Origin: Bin87 sp034423575
Lineage (GTDB): Bacteria; Chloroflexota; Dehalococcoidia; Lucifugimonadales; UBA3495
Direction: 5' to 3'
DNA length: 64,000 nucleotides
NCBI GenBank assembly: GCA_034423575.1
Contig: DAOUIF010000086.1
Span: 1 to 64,000 of the forward strand
Positions within the stretch are counted from its first letter, which is position 1; each line of letters begins with the position of its first letter. Below are positions 15,208 to 24,581 of this stretch, in pieces. Under the pieces are notes generated by a model. It was not told the DNA's origin and did not search any database. It worked only from the letters and a program-made list of their open reading frames with translations. Both the position numbers and the translations under genes were made by a program.

Positions 15208-15320
15208 GTCAGAATCAGGATTTCAAGACTTATGGATTATCGGGATTGGAAGCGTTCTGTGATGCTAGAGGTCTCCCAATCCTGCACAATCACAAAATCC
15301 CGCAAATCCTGCTTCTGACC
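15208..15320. repeat. Long imperfect palindrome, family D (copy 1)
   Basis: Begins CGTCAGAATCAGGATTT and ends GCAAATCCTGCTTCTGAC. Internal AGGATT and GGATT words recur on the left arm and AATCC on the right arm. A related element lies at 54918-55030. It separates the divergent ilv promoter from the lipoprotein gene. Confidence 0.65.
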
Positions 15321-15362
15321 GTTTATGTAATGGCTACGGGTCAGGTCATGAGGAGGCCAGAA

Positions 15363-16409
15363 TTGAGAAAACGAAGAACAACGGCTACCTTATGCGCCGT
15401 CTGCGGTCTGCTGGTTCTCTTGACGGTTCCAGCGTTCGCGTGCCTCAGCAGTACGCAATCCGTAAACATTCCTGCATCTACGGGCGGTGTCCCCTCCGAA
15501 CCAACCGCAACACCGATCGCCACCGTTGCGCCCAGCTCGGCGCCGACGCCGGCGGAACCGGCGTCCCAAGATGCCCACCAGGACCCGATGGTCCGGATTG
15601 CGGAACGAGTGCCCGGGTTTGGCGGCGTCTTTCTGGATCCGGATCAGGGCGTGGTGTACGTCTACCTCCAGGATGCCGCCATGCAGGAAAGGGCGGAGCG
15701 CGTTCTGGCGGATGTATTTGGTTCGGATCTCCTGGAGAACCGGGAAGTCCGGGTCCTCCAGGGCGACTACAGCATGACCCATCTGGACGCCTGGTACAGG
15801 AAGTTGGGCGATGTCATCTGGCAGGTTCCCGGCGTAATGATGACCGACCTTGACGAAAAGGCCAACCGCATCGCAATCCACATGCAGCCGAAGCGTGGAG
15901 GTCGCGAGGAGATGGAGGCCGCCATAGCATCCGTCGACGTTCCTCGACAAGCCGTTGTCGTCGAAGTGGGCTGCGAAGGTATCCCCCAATGGCCGCCCAG
16001 CTCCCGGTCCACGCCGTCAGAAGCGTTCCTCCACGCCATCAACTACTCTCTGGAGGTGCCACCCGAAGCCCCTTACGGGGAGACGATCCAGATGACGCTG
16101 ACGTTGGAAAATGGCAGCGAAGAGCCGGTAAGTTTTCACACCGGAGTATCTCCTCATAACATCGTGGTCACCACGCCCGGCGGCGAACAGGTATGGCATT
16201 GGAAATGCGCCAAGATTTTCCCGGCGCCGTTGATAACCGAGACCCTGAACCCTGGTCAGACTATGGAGTTTACCGGTGAGTGGGAGCAGGTGGACAACCG
16301 GGGAGAACCGGCGCCGCCCGGCGTCTACGTGGTGCAGGGCGTATTTGATCTGGATTACCCCGAACAGGTGGTTACGCTGCCCCATGCGGTGGAAATAGTG
16401 CGGAAATAA
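15363..16409 (+). CDS. Secreted protein or lipoprotein with C-terminal BsuPI-like domain
   Basis: 348 residues from a TTG at 15363, which I prefer to upstream ATGs because a full AGGAGG lies seven bases before it. The protein then starts with a clean signal (MRKRRTTATLCAVCGLL, cleavage or lipidation near AFAC). A Ser/Pro/Thr linker covers residues 30-75. The next 130 residues contain WYRKLGDVIWQVPGV and resemble no family I know. The last 130 residues (ending PPGVYVVQGVFDLDY) match the BsuPI/intracellular protease inhibitor fold, often found on secreted proteins. Function unknown; location at the cell surface is inferred. Confidence 0.65.
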   Translation: MRKRRTTATLCAVCGLLVLLTVPAFACLSSTQSVNIPASTGGVPSEPTATPIATVAPSSAPTPAEPASQDAHQDPMVRIAERVPGFGGVFLDPDQGVVYVYLQDAAMQERAERVLADVFGSDLLENREVRVLQGDYSMTHLDAWYRKLGDVIWQVPGVMMTDLDEKANRIAIHMQPKRGGREEMEAAIASVDVPRQAVVVEVGCEGIPQWPPSSRSTPSEAFLHAINYSLEVPPEAPYGETIQMTLTLENGSEEPVSFHTGVSPHNIVVTTPGGEQVWHWKCAKIFPAPLITETLNPGQTMEFTGEWEQVDNRGEPAPPGVYVVQGVFDLDYPEQVVTLPHAVEIVRK

Positions 16410-16549
16410 AAACCTCGCCGTATTCCCCGACACCATCACCGTCCGACGGTAACCCTCCACCCCCGGCAATCAATCCCCTACCATTCATCCTATCCATCCA
16501 TGCAATGCAACCACCTGAAACAGAACGCTACTGTGAACCCATCCCGTCG

Positions 16550-16591
16550 TTGACACTGTGCCGGCCTGCTGGTAGTTTGTTGCGGCAAACT
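16550..16591 (+). promoter_or_regulatory. Promoter with overlapping palindrome, first TRAP binding-protein gene
   Basis: TTGACA (16550-16555), 17-base spacer, TAGTTT (16573-16578). The palindrome AGTTTG-N6-CAAACT (16574-16591) overlaps the -10, as expected for a repressor operator. The rest of the 256-base gap before the gene shows nothing else. Confidence 0.5.
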
Positions 16592-16665
16592 GTGAGGCGT
16601 GGCCGGCGCATGCCGCGTACCTTATTACTGCCGGCTTCGCAAATCGCGAATACGAGGGAGATCCT

Positions 16666-19098
16666 ATGCACAGTTCACGCAGATTGCGCCAATTTCGGAC
16701 GGTTACCATGCCGTGGCGAGCGGTCTTCGCCGCGTCCGCCGTGGCCCTGCTGATGACGGTTGTCGCCGCGTGCGGAGGCGGCGGGCAACCGGAGCCCGCT
16801 GCTCCCGCCGCTGCCCCGGCCGCCGGCGAACAACCCACCACTGCTGCTGCCGCTCCTCAGGCTGCGGCCACCCAGGAAGCCATCACCCTGCAGGTGGTGT
16901 GCATCAACCGCACCCTGCGGCCCTGCGAGCTGATCCGCGATTTCTACGCTCCCCGGGTCAGCGAGCGCACCAACGGCGAGGTCACCATTGAGATTTCGTC
17001 CTATCCGGAGCTTGGCCTGGCCGGTCCCGACACCATCCGGCTGGTTAACGACCAGACGCTGGAGTTCGCCGAGATCTACTCCGGCTACGTGGGCGGCGAC
17101 CTTCCCATCATCGACGTCGGCAACCTCTGGGGTCTCTCCCCCAGCAACGACGCCCACTTCGCGCTCACCGACGCCATCGAGGATGACATGGTTCGCATCC
17201 TCCGCGATGCCACCGGCGGTGAGCCCATCTTCCGTGCCTACTACCCCAACCAGTACGTCTTCAGCCGGGAGCCCCTGCCCGACCTGGGGTCCTACAAGGA
17301 CAAGAACATCCGCCAGCACAGCACCATCCTGGGCGACCTGCTGGCTGGCTTGGGCGCCGAGGGCCAGTTCGTGGCCTTCGCCGACGTGTATACCGCGCTG
17401 GAGCGTGGCGTCCTCGACGCCGGCATCACCGGCGGAACCCCCGGCTACGGCCAGCGCTGGTACGAGGTCACCGATTACCTCTACGGGCCCATCGTGGGTT
17501 CCATCGGCGTGACCTACGTGACCGTCAACAGCGAGAAATGGTCGGCGATCAGCGCGGCAAACCAGGCCATCCTCAAGGAAATAGGAAAGGAGTACGAGGC
17601 CGAGAACCTGCGCCTGCTCAAGGCGCAGTGGGACCCGGACGGCATCAACCTCAACGTCGAAGAGGGCATGGAATACTCCGACTTCCCGGACGACGTGAAG
17701 GCCAGGATGCGCGCGACCGCTCTGGACCTGATCATCCCCAACTGGGTCGAGCGCGCCGGCGGACCCAGCTCCGAGGGCGTCCAGATCTTCAATGACAAGG
17801 TGGGCCCCATCGTCGGCGTGGTTATCAACCCCGATGGCACCGCCAGCGAAACCGAGGCCATGATGCCGGCGATGTCCGCCGGGATCGATTGCGGCGATGA
17901 CCGCAGCGTCGGCGAGGTCTGCATCAGCATCGTGGACTCTCCCACCGGAGAGAAGGAAGCCATGGCCTCCACGCAGTGCGACGGCGAAACCGGCGCCAGC
18001 GTGCCCGCTACCCACGGCGGCGGCAGCCCGGCGGGATGGTCCTGCGGCGTTGAGAGCGGCATCAACTTCAACCTCACCCCGCTGACCTCCTCCGGCGAGA
18101 GCTTCGAGTTCCAGATGGCCTGCATCAACCGCACCCTGGTCGACTGCGGCCTCGCCATCGGCAACTACGCCGAGACCGAGGACATCGGCTTCGTGGAGCG
18201 GGTCAAGCGCCGCACCAACGGCCAGGTCGTCTTCGAAATCTCGTCCTTCCCCGAGCTGGGCATCGCCGGACCCGACTCGCTGCGCCTCATCGAGGACGGC
18301 ACGCTGGACTCCGCGCAGATCTACTCCGGCTACGTCGGCGGCGACTTCCCCATCATGGACATGAGCAACCTCTGGGGCCTCTTCGCCACGCAGCAGGACC
18401 AGCTGGACGTCATTGACGCCATCCAGCCCAAGATGGCCGAGGTCACCGCCGAGAACGGCGGCATCCAGATCGCCTACATGATGACTGCCCACAACTACAT
18501 CTTCGCCAAGCCCCAGGTTGATGGTCTGGACGACTTGCAGGGTCTCAAGGTACGCAGCCACAGCACCGTGCTGAGCGACCTGCTTTCCGGCATGGGCGCC
18601 GATCCGCAGTTCATCGCGTTTGCCGACGTGTACACCGCCCTGGAGCGCGGCGTCATCGACGGCGCGATCTCCTGCGGCTCCTGCGGACACGGCCTGCGCT
18701 GGTACGAGGTGTCCGACTACCTGGTCGGCCCCATCGTGTCGGTCGGTCACAGCTGGTTCGCGGTCAACGCCGACCGCTGGAACCAGATGCCTCAGGACCT
18801 GCAGAACATCGTCCTGGAGGAGGGCGCCCGCCACGCCTACCTGAACCGCCAGCTTCTCTTCGAGCACTTCGCTCCCAACGCCATCGCGCAGAACGTGGAG
18901 CAAGGTATGCAGGAGGTGACGTTCACCCCGGAGATGAAAGCCGCGCAGCGGCAATCGGCCATCGAGAACGTTGTTCCCGGCTGGGTCGAGCGCGTTGGTG
19001 GACCCACCTCCGAAGCGGCGATCATCTTCAATGACATCGTGGCTCCCATCGTCAAGGTGACGATCAATCCCGACGGCACGGCGTCGGCGACCGAATAG
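16666..19098 (+). CDS. TRAP transporter substrate-binding protein with two tandem DctP-like domains (paralogue 1)
   Basis: 810 residues, more than twice the normal DctP length. Lipobox TVVAAC with Cys36 after a signal peptide, then an Ala/Pro linker. Domain 1 (about 73-395) and domain 2 (about 480-810) are homologous: each opens with VCINRT- or ACINRT-type sequence with a Cys pair (Cys79/Cys87 and Cys486 onward), has FPEL or YPEL-G-AGPD, IYSGYVGGD, NLWGL, FADVYTALERGV, and ends INPDGTAS-TE. Domain 2 has an extra SCGSCG. A Cys-rich linker joins them. It is probably anchored outside the membrane, delivering a solute to DctQM. RBS GAGGGAG. Confidence 0.88.
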   Translation: MHSSRRLRQFRTVTMPWRAVFAASAVALLMTVVAACGGGGQPEPAAPAAAPAAGEQPTTAAAAPQAAATQEAITLQVVCINRTLRPCELIRDFYAPRVSERTNGEVTIEISSYPELGLAGPDTIRLVNDQTLEFAEIYSGYVGGDLPIIDVGNLWGLSPSNDAHFALTDAIEDDMVRILRDATGGEPIFRAYYPNQYVFSREPLPDLGSYKDKNIRQHSTILGDLLAGLGAEGQFVAFADVYTALERGVLDAGITGGTPGYGQRWYEVTDYLYGPIVGSIGVTYVTVNSEKWSAISAANQAILKEIGKEYEAENLRLLKAQWDPDGINLNVEEGMEYSDFPDDVKARMRATALDLIIPNWVERAGGPSSEGVQIFNDKVGPIVGVVINPDGTASETEAMMPAMSAGIDCGDDRSVGEVCISIVDSPTGEKEAMASTQCDGETGASVPATHGGGSPAGWSCGVESGINFNLTPLTSSGESFEFQMACINRTLVDCGLAIGNYAETEDIGFVERVKRRTNGQVVFEISSFPELGIAGPDSLRLIEDGTLDSAQIYSGYVGGDFPIMDMSNLWGLFATQQDQLDVIDAIQPKMAEVTAENGGIQIAYMMTAHNYIFAKPQVDGLDDLQGLKVRSHSTVLSDLLSGMGADPQFIAFADVYTALERGVIDGAISCGSCGHGLRWYEVSDYLVGPIVSVGHSWFAVNADRWNQMPQDLQNIVLEEGARHAYLNRQLLFEHFAPNAIAQNVEQGMQEVTFTPEMKAAQRQSAIENVVPGWVERVGGPTSEAAIIFNDIVAPIVKVTINPDGTASATE

Positions 19099-19124
19099 CC
19101 GACGGCTCGACACACGGGTCTTCG

Positions 19125-19158
19125 AGCGGAGCGGGTTTCACACTCGCTCCGCTTTTTG
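19125..19158 (+). terminator. Rho-independent terminator after TRAP paralogue 1
   Basis: AGCGGAGCG, 11-base loop, CGCTCCGCT, then TTTT. It ends the first binding-protein transcript, so the second has its own promoter. Confidence 0.85.
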
Positions 19159-19214
19159 ATTACGCTTTCCGTTGTGGTTGGGTCGATGCTGCCTTCGTGT
19201 ACGGGAACGTTACA

Positions 19215-19278
19215 AATAATTCCAGCCAATTATTATTGCAAGCTGCGCTTTGACAGCACTTTTTCGCTGCCATACACT
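19215..19278 (+). promoter_or_regulatory. Promoter and upstream palindrome of TRAP paralogue 2
   Basis: TTGACA (19250-19255), 17-base spacer, TACACT (19273-19278). Fifteen bases before the -35 lies the perfect inverted repeat AATAATT-N6-AATTATT (19215-19234), either an activator site or an UP-like element in an otherwise GC-rich region. Confidence 0.7.
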
Positions 19279-19343
19279 GCTGCACGATCAAAATTATTAC
19301 GTGGTTCGCTGCTTGCAACGGCAAGGCTTGGCTAGGAGGGAAT

Positions 19344-21605
19344 ATGAAGGACACCATCAATCACCGTTTCCTGACAGTCGCGCCGAAGTTCCTTTTACCC
19401 TTCCTGCTTTCGGCTCTGGTAGCTGCCCTGCTGGCTTGCGGCGGCGGCAGCGAAACTCCCGCCGCGTCAACCACCGACTCGGGTGGCGCGGCCGCGCCCG
19501 AACCCACGGCCATGGCCGCCGCGCCGGCCACCGGCGGGGACAGCGGAGCCCAGCTGGAAACCCAGGGTCAGAGCTTCGAGTTCCAACTGGTCTGTATCAA
19601 CCGCAGTGTGGCGGCGTGCGAGCTGGTCAACAGCTTCTTTGTTCCCGAAGTGGCCAAGCGCACTGACGGCCAGGTACAGTTCGTCATATCCTCCTTCCCG
19701 GAACTGGGAATCGCGGGCGGCGATACCCTGCGGCTGGTCGAGGACAATACGCTGGAAGTCGCGGAGGTGTACAGCGGATACGTCGGTGGAGACCTCCCGT
19801 TGCTGGACATCGGAAACCTGTGGGGCTTGTCCCCCAGCGAGGAAGCCCACCTGGAGCTGTCCGACGCCATCCACGACGATCTGGTCCGGGTGCTCAAGGA
19901 GACCACGGGCGGGCAGCCCATCATGCGCCACTACTATCCCAACCAGTTCATCTTCAGCCGGGACGAGTTGGACTCGCTGTCGCAGTTTGAGGGCAAGCAG
20001 ATCCGCCAGCACAGCACCATCCTGGGCGACCTGCTGGCCGGCCTGGGCGCCGAAGGTCAGTTCGTGGCCTTTGCCGACGTTTACACTGCCCTCGAGCGCG
20101 GCGTCCTCGACGCCGGCGTTACCGGCGGCGAACCCGGACACAGCCAGCGCTGGTACGAGGTCACGGATTACCTGTACGGTCCCATCATCGGCTCCGTCGC
20201 CGTGGCCTACTTCACCATGGGCAGTGATTCGTGGAGCCAACTGCCTCCCGATATTCAGCAAATCATCCTGGACGTGGGCGAAGAGCACGAAAAACTCGCC
20301 CGCAAAACCCTCATTGAAGAATGGAACGTGTACAGCGTTGAGGCCAACGTGGAATCCGGCATGATTCACCGGCCCTTCAGCGACGAAGTCCAGACCAAGA
20401 TGCGGGAAGTGGCCTTGAACGTGATCCTCCCGAACTGGGTCGAGCGCACTGGTGGCCCCGACAGTGATGCGGCGCGGCTCTACAACGACAAGGTTGCTCC
20501 CATCCTGGGCGTCGCGATCGATCCCGACGGCTCCGCAAAGGAACTCGACGGAGCCATGATGGAAGGCAGCATGGAGAAGGCCGAGCTGGTCTCCCAGGGC
20601 GAGGATATCGACATCCAGCTGGTGTGCATCAACCGCACCGGCAACCCCTGCACCCTAATCTACTCCACCGAGGCGGAACACGGGATTGACGGCTTCATCA
20701 AGCGCGTCTACGACCGCACCGAGGGGCAGGTCGATTTCCAGATCAGCTCGTTCCCCGAACTGGGCCTGGCCGGCCCGGACTCCCTGCGGCTGATCGAGGA
20801 CCGCACCATGGAGCTGGCCGAGATCTACTCCGGATACATCGGCGGTGACCTGCCCATCATCGACATGGCCAACCTCTGGGGCCTGTATCCCGACCCTGAG
20901 ACCAACTTCGCGGTCATCGACGCCACCCGAGAGGATATCCACGGCATCATTGAAGAGCAGTCCAACGGCATCGTCGTGATGGAGAACTACTACGAGAGCA
21001 ACTACTACTTCTCCTCTCGCCCGTTGAATTCGCTGGCCGACTTTGAGGGATTGAAAACCCGCAGCCACAGCACGGTGCTCAGCGACCTGCTGGGCGGCAT
21101 GGGCGCCGATCCCCAGTTCATGGCCTTCGCTGACGTGTACACCGCTCTGGAACGCGGCGTTCTGGACGCTGCGGTGTCCTGCGGCACCTGCGGCTCCGGC
21201 GTTCGCTGGTACGAGGTGACCGACTACCTGGTTGGCCCCATCGTCGCCATCGGCGTGACCTGGATCACCATGAACAAGGACGTGTGGGACTCCATTCCGC
21301 CGGACCTCCAGGCCATCATCAAGGAGGAGGGCGAGCGGCACCAGCGCACGTCCCGCGAGTGGGTTGAGACCGTGTGGACCGACGAGGGCATCAGCGAGAA
21401 CACCGAGGGCGGCATGGAGTACATCGAATTCTCCCAGGAGATCCAGGACGCGCTGTTCCAGGCCGGCCGGAACAACGTGCTTCCCAAGTGGGTGGAGCGC
21501 ACCGGCGGACCCGACAGCGAGGCCGTGCAGATCTACAACCAGAAGGCCGCGCCCATCATCGGCGTACGCGTCGGAGCCGACGGACAGGCGGAGGACATCA
21601 ACTAG
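19344..21605 (+). CDS. TRAP transporter substrate-binding protein with two tandem DctP-like domains (paralogue 2)
   Basis: 753 residues. Lipobox region ALLACGGG after a signal peptide, Ala-rich linker, then domain 1 (about 70-395) and domain 2 (about 420-753). Domain 1 matches domain 1 of the upstream paralogue best (LAGLGAEGQFVAFADVYTAL, DYLYGPI), and domain 2 matches domain 2 (GMGADPQF, SCGTCGSG, DYLVGPIV). The internal duplication is therefore older than the gene duplication. The linker between the domains is shorter than in paralogue 1. Start ATG with AGGAGGG very close upstream. Probably feeds the DctQM permease encoded next; substrate unknown. Confidence 0.88.
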   Translation: MKDTINHRFLTVAPKFLLPFLLSALVAALLACGGGSETPAASTTDSGGAAAPEPTAMAAAPATGGDSGAQLETQGQSFEFQLVCINRSVAACELVNSFFVPEVAKRTDGQVQFVISSFPELGIAGGDTLRLVEDNTLEVAEVYSGYVGGDLPLLDIGNLWGLSPSEEAHLELSDAIHDDLVRVLKETTGGQPIMRHYYPNQFIFSRDELDSLSQFEGKQIRQHSTILGDLLAGLGAEGQFVAFADVYTALERGVLDAGVTGGEPGHSQRWYEVTDYLYGPIIGSVAVAYFTMGSDSWSQLPPDIQQIILDVGEEHEKLARKTLIEEWNVYSVEANVESGMIHRPFSDEVQTKMREVALNVILPNWVERTGGPDSDAARLYNDKVAPILGVAIDPDGSAKELDGAMMEGSMEKAELVSQGEDIDIQLVCINRTGNPCTLIYSTEAEHGIDGFIKRVYDRTEGQVDFQISSFPELGLAGPDSLRLIEDRTMELAEIYSGYIGGDLPIIDMANLWGLYPDPETNFAVIDATREDIHGIIEEQSNGIVVMENYYESNYYFSSRPLNSLADFEGLKTRSHSTVLSDLLGGMGADPQFMAFADVYTALERGVLDAAVSCGTCGSGVRWYEVTDYLVGPIVAIGVTWITMNKDVWDSIPPDLQAIIKEEGERHQRTSREWVETVWTDEGISENTEGGMEYIEFSQEIQDALFQAGRNNVLPKWVERTGGPDSEAVQIYNQKAAPIIGVRVGADGQAEDIN

Positions 21606-21686
21606 CGCACAGCTCTGTTTCGGGCCGTCCCGTCTTCAGGCCGGACTGGTAAAAGACCCGCCGGATCGCGACGAATTTCGCACTGG

Positions 21687-21715
21687 TTGACTTTTATCAG
21701 ACCGGCCAATATAGT
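21687..21715 (+). promoter_or_regulatory. Promoter of dctQM
   Basis: TTGACT (21687-21692), 17-base spacer, TATAGT (21710-21715), the best two-part match in the window. It gives the permease genes a transcript separate from the binding proteins. Confidence 0.75.
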
Positions 21716-21831
21716 CCCATCCTGCGTGTCATATGTGGGCACTTCTGCCCCGTTTCTGCCTTGTATCTACAGCATTCGATGATATGCCGGCGCACCTATA
21801 ACACTTTTGCCCGGCTTTCCGGAGGCGCCAG

Positions 21832-22503
21832 TTGACTACACCATCCGCGGCCACTCCCACGCCGGTTTTCCTGACCCGCTTCATCCACAAGATCGACAGC
21901 GGCCTGGACTGGGTTTACCGCATCTTTGGATATATCTGCGGGAGCCTGTTGCTCCTTCTGGGCATCTACATCACGTACCAGGTGATAGTTCGAAAGCTGG
22001 GCGGTCCTGTGTTGGGCAACCAGGAGCTCGTGGGCGGCTATATCCTCGCCTTCGCTGGCACCTGGGCGTTTTCGTACTCCCTGCGCACGGGTTCCCACGT
22101 GCGGATTGACGTGCTGCTCCCGCTGTTCTCGCGCATTCATCCCTACATGCGCTCGGCGGCGGACTGGCTGGCTTTGGGATCCGTGGGGTTCTTCGGCCTC
22201 ATCACCGCAATCAAGAGCTGGGAGGAGGTCGCCGAGTCCAAGTGCATCCGCACCAACTCCGAGGGCATGTGCGAGCCCGCCCTGGCGAACACCTATCTGA
22301 TTGGGAACTTTTTGCCCGAGTTGTGGATGTTCCAGATGATCGTCGCCGTGGGCTTCAGTATGCTCGCCTTCACCTCTTTCCAGTGGATGCTCAGCATGAT
22401 CGTGCGCGGGCTGCTCGAAATCTGGCACAGGCGCTCCGGCGGCGACGTTGCTGAACTTGCTCCCGAAGCCGAGGTTATGCAGGAAGCCGCGTCCGGCGTG
22501 TAG
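21832..22503 (+). CDS. dctQ: TRAP transporter small permease, DctQ family
   Basis: 223 residues from a TTG chosen because GGAGG lies six bases before it. Four membrane segments are visible (about 38-58, 75-95, 115-135, 160-182). The periplasmic or loop region between the third and fourth contains two Cys (KCIRTNSEGMCEPAL), an insertion relative to plain DctQ proteins. The pattern GSHVRIDVL after the second span is typical of the family. DctQ forms the membrane complex with DctM. Confidence 0.85.
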   Translation: MTTPSAATPTPVFLTRFIHKIDSGLDWVYRIFGYICGSLLLLLGIYITYQVIVRKLGGPVLGNQELVGGYILAFAGTWAFSYSLRTGSHVRIDVLLPLFSRIHPYMRSAADWLALGSVGFFGLITAIKSWEEVAESKCIRTNSEGMCEPALANTYLIGNFLPELWMFQMIVAVGFSMLAFTSFQWMLSMIVRGLLEIWHRRSGGDVAELAPEAEVMQEAASGV

Positions 22504-22586
22504 CCGTCCTGCCCGTTCCAACCGACTTTTCCGACCCGCGACAGCCGCAGAACCGGCGGCTGTCATCACACCGAGGAATCTGAAAA

Positions 22587-24464
22587 ATGGCAATCATCGC
22601 TGCTTTCAGCATGATGGGGGTTTTCTTCATTATCGGGCTGTACGTCGCCGGGGCGCTTGGAGTGCTGTCCCTGGTGATGATGCAGATGTTCTCGGACGCT
22701 CCGCTGTGGAACATCCTGGGCAACAAGGCGTGGGAGAGCAACACCAACTTCATCCTGGTGGCGGTGCCGCTGTTCCTGCTCATGGGGGAGCTCATGCTGC
22801 GTTCCGGCATGGGCGAGCGGATGTACGGCGCGCTGTCCCGGTGGCTGGTCTTCCTGCCGGGCGGTCTCCTCCACACCAACATCGCCTCCTGCGCGGTCTT
22901 CGCCGCCTGCTCCGGTTCCAGCGTGGCCACCTCCGCCACCATCAGCCGTGTTTCCCTGCCGTCCTTCCGGCAGCGCGGCTACAGCGAGCGCCTGGTCATC
23001 GGTTCCCTGGCCGCCGGCGGAACTCTCGGCATCCTGATCCCGCCCAGCATCGGACTCATCATCTACGGCGTGCTGGTGGAGGAATCCATCGGCCGGCTGT
23101 ACATGGGTGGCTTCCTGCCCGGCTTCCTGCTGGCCTTCACGATGATCCTCATGATGATCGTAACGTCAGTGTTGTTGCCCCGAACCGCGCCCATGGACGA
23201 GGAGGTTCGTCGCCTGTACCGCGCCTGGTTCCACGGGATCCGCGTGCGCCGCTACCGGGAAGAACAGTTGGACGTCCTGCGCCAGGAGCAGGCCACGGAA
23301 GCCTCCATCGCCGATCTGAACGACCGCAAGGACTATCGGAGGGGACGTTCGATACTGTCTTACAATGAAGCAGTATCGGAATGGGGTCGGATGCTGTTCG
23401 AAGCCCTCATCGGCATGATGTCCATCGTTCCGGTGCTGGCGATCATCGTCGTCGTGCTGGGTTCTATCTATACCGGTTGGGCCACCCCCACCGAGGCCGC
23501 GGCTCTCGGAGTGGTTGGCGCCCTGGTAGTTGCCGTCGCCAACGAACTCTATCGGAAGATAAGCAACAGCACGACTGCCGTTATTCTGGTTGGCATTGTG
23601 CTCTTCCCGGTGGTGGTCTTTGCCTTGGACGACTATGTCCAACAGCGGCGCGGCCGTCTGTCGGGCCTCGCCGCCGTGCTGGTGTTTTTGGGTTTCATCT
23701 TCTTCCCCGCCTGGTACTTGGCCATCTATGTCATCGGCAGACGCGGCGAGTTGCCTCCCGCTTCCTACCAGGACTGGAACCGGACCCGCGGCGCTGTCCA
23801 GAACATGGTGCTCGACGCCATCATTTCCACTGTCCGTACCTCCTCGATGATCATGCTGATCGTCATGGCGGCCTTCACGCTGAGCTTCGCCTTTGCGCGA
23901 CTGGGAATCTCCCAGGACATTTCTGAGTGGATTACGGGCCTGAACCTCAATGCCCTCCAGTTCGTGATCATCCTGGTGTTCTTCTACCTGCTGCTGGGCA
24001 CCTTCATGGAAAGCTTCGCCATGCTGGTGACCACCATTCCAATTCTGGCGCCCACGCTGGAGGCGGTGGGAGTGGATCTCGTCTGGTTCGGCATCATCAT
24101 GGTGATCCTGGTCGAGGCCGCGCTCATCAGCCCGCCCGAGGGGATCAACCTGTACATCCTCCACGGCGTCAGACAGGACGTTGACGCTCAGATGGCGGAG
24201 CAGACCGCCGCGGCACAGGAGGCGTTACGAGAAAGCACGATCACCGACGTGTATATTGGAGTCTTACCATTCATGGGCTGCATGGCCCTGGTGATAGGAC
24301 TTTTGTTCGTGTTTCCGGACATCGCGCTGTGGGCCCCGTGCATCATCTACGACGACCCAAGCAGAGACTTCCTGCAGGCGGTCAACATCGAACGGGACGC
24401 CGCCGGGTTCTGGGAGAATATCCGTTACTGCTCGTCTGAGTTCCGGCCCAGAGCGTACCAGTAG
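22587..24464 (+). CDS. dctM: TRAP transporter large permease, DctM family, enlarged
   Basis: 625 residues against about 430 for normal DctM. The core is clear: an early GSSVATSATISRVSLP, AAGGTLGILIPPSIGLIIYG, TGWATPTEAAALGVVGAL and SPPEGINLYILHGV. There are extra parts: a charged loop of about 65 residues after residue 205 (DEEVRRLYRAWFHGIRVRRY), an additional two-helix segment at about 320-410 and a C-terminal extension with one more span and two Cys. ATG with GAGGAA upstream. It exchanges Na+ or H+ for solute together with DctQ and one of the lipoprotein receptors. Confidence 0.88.
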   Translation: MAIIAAFSMMGVFFIIGLYVAGALGVLSLVMMQMFSDAPLWNILGNKAWESNTNFILVAVPLFLLMGELMLRSGMGERMYGALSRWLVFLPGGLLHTNIASCAVFAACSGSSVATSATISRVSLPSFRQRGYSERLVIGSLAAGGTLGILIPPSIGLIIYGVLVEESIGRLYMGGFLPGFLLAFTMILMMIVTSVLLPRTAPMDEEVRRLYRAWFHGIRVRRYREEQLDVLRQEQATEASIADLNDRKDYRRGRSILSYNEAVSEWGRMLFEALIGMMSIVPVLAIIVVVLGSIYTGWATPTEAAALGVVGALVVAVANELYRKISNSTTAVILVGIVLFPVVVFALDDYVQQRRGRLSGLAAVLVFLGFIFFPAWYLAIYVIGRRGELPPASYQDWNRTRGAVQNMVLDAIISTVRTSSMIMLIVMAAFTLSFAFARLGISQDISEWITGLNLNALQFVIILVFFYLLLGTFMESFAMLVTTIPILAPTLEAVGVDLVWFGIIMVILVEAALISPPEGINLYILHGVRQDVDAQMAEQTAAAQEALRESTITDVYIGVLPFMGCMALVIGLLFVFPDIALWAPCIIYDDPSRDFLQAVNIERDAAGFWENIRYCSSEFRPRAYQ

Positions 24465-24581
24465 CACGGGCGTCGGCTCTCCTGCCGTATAATGATCGGG
24501 AGCGCCTCTGCCGCCGTTGGGGGCAGGGGCGCTGATACATTGCGCACCCAGCTTGATTACGGGCCGGGACGAGGTGATGCG

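Noticed and set aside
12507..16409. A 1300-codon open frame on the plus strand across the ilv genes
   Set aside because: It runs antisense to ilvN and ilvB, whose products are unmistakable, and its translation before 15363 is Arg/His/Gly-rich with no domain. Only the last part, from 15363, is a gene. Long antisense frames are common in GC-rich genes.
16675..19113. An 812-codon minus-strand frame opposite the first TRAP receptor
   Set aside because: Exactly mirrors the receptor gene, with low-complexity translation; the plus-strand lipoprotein is clearly real.
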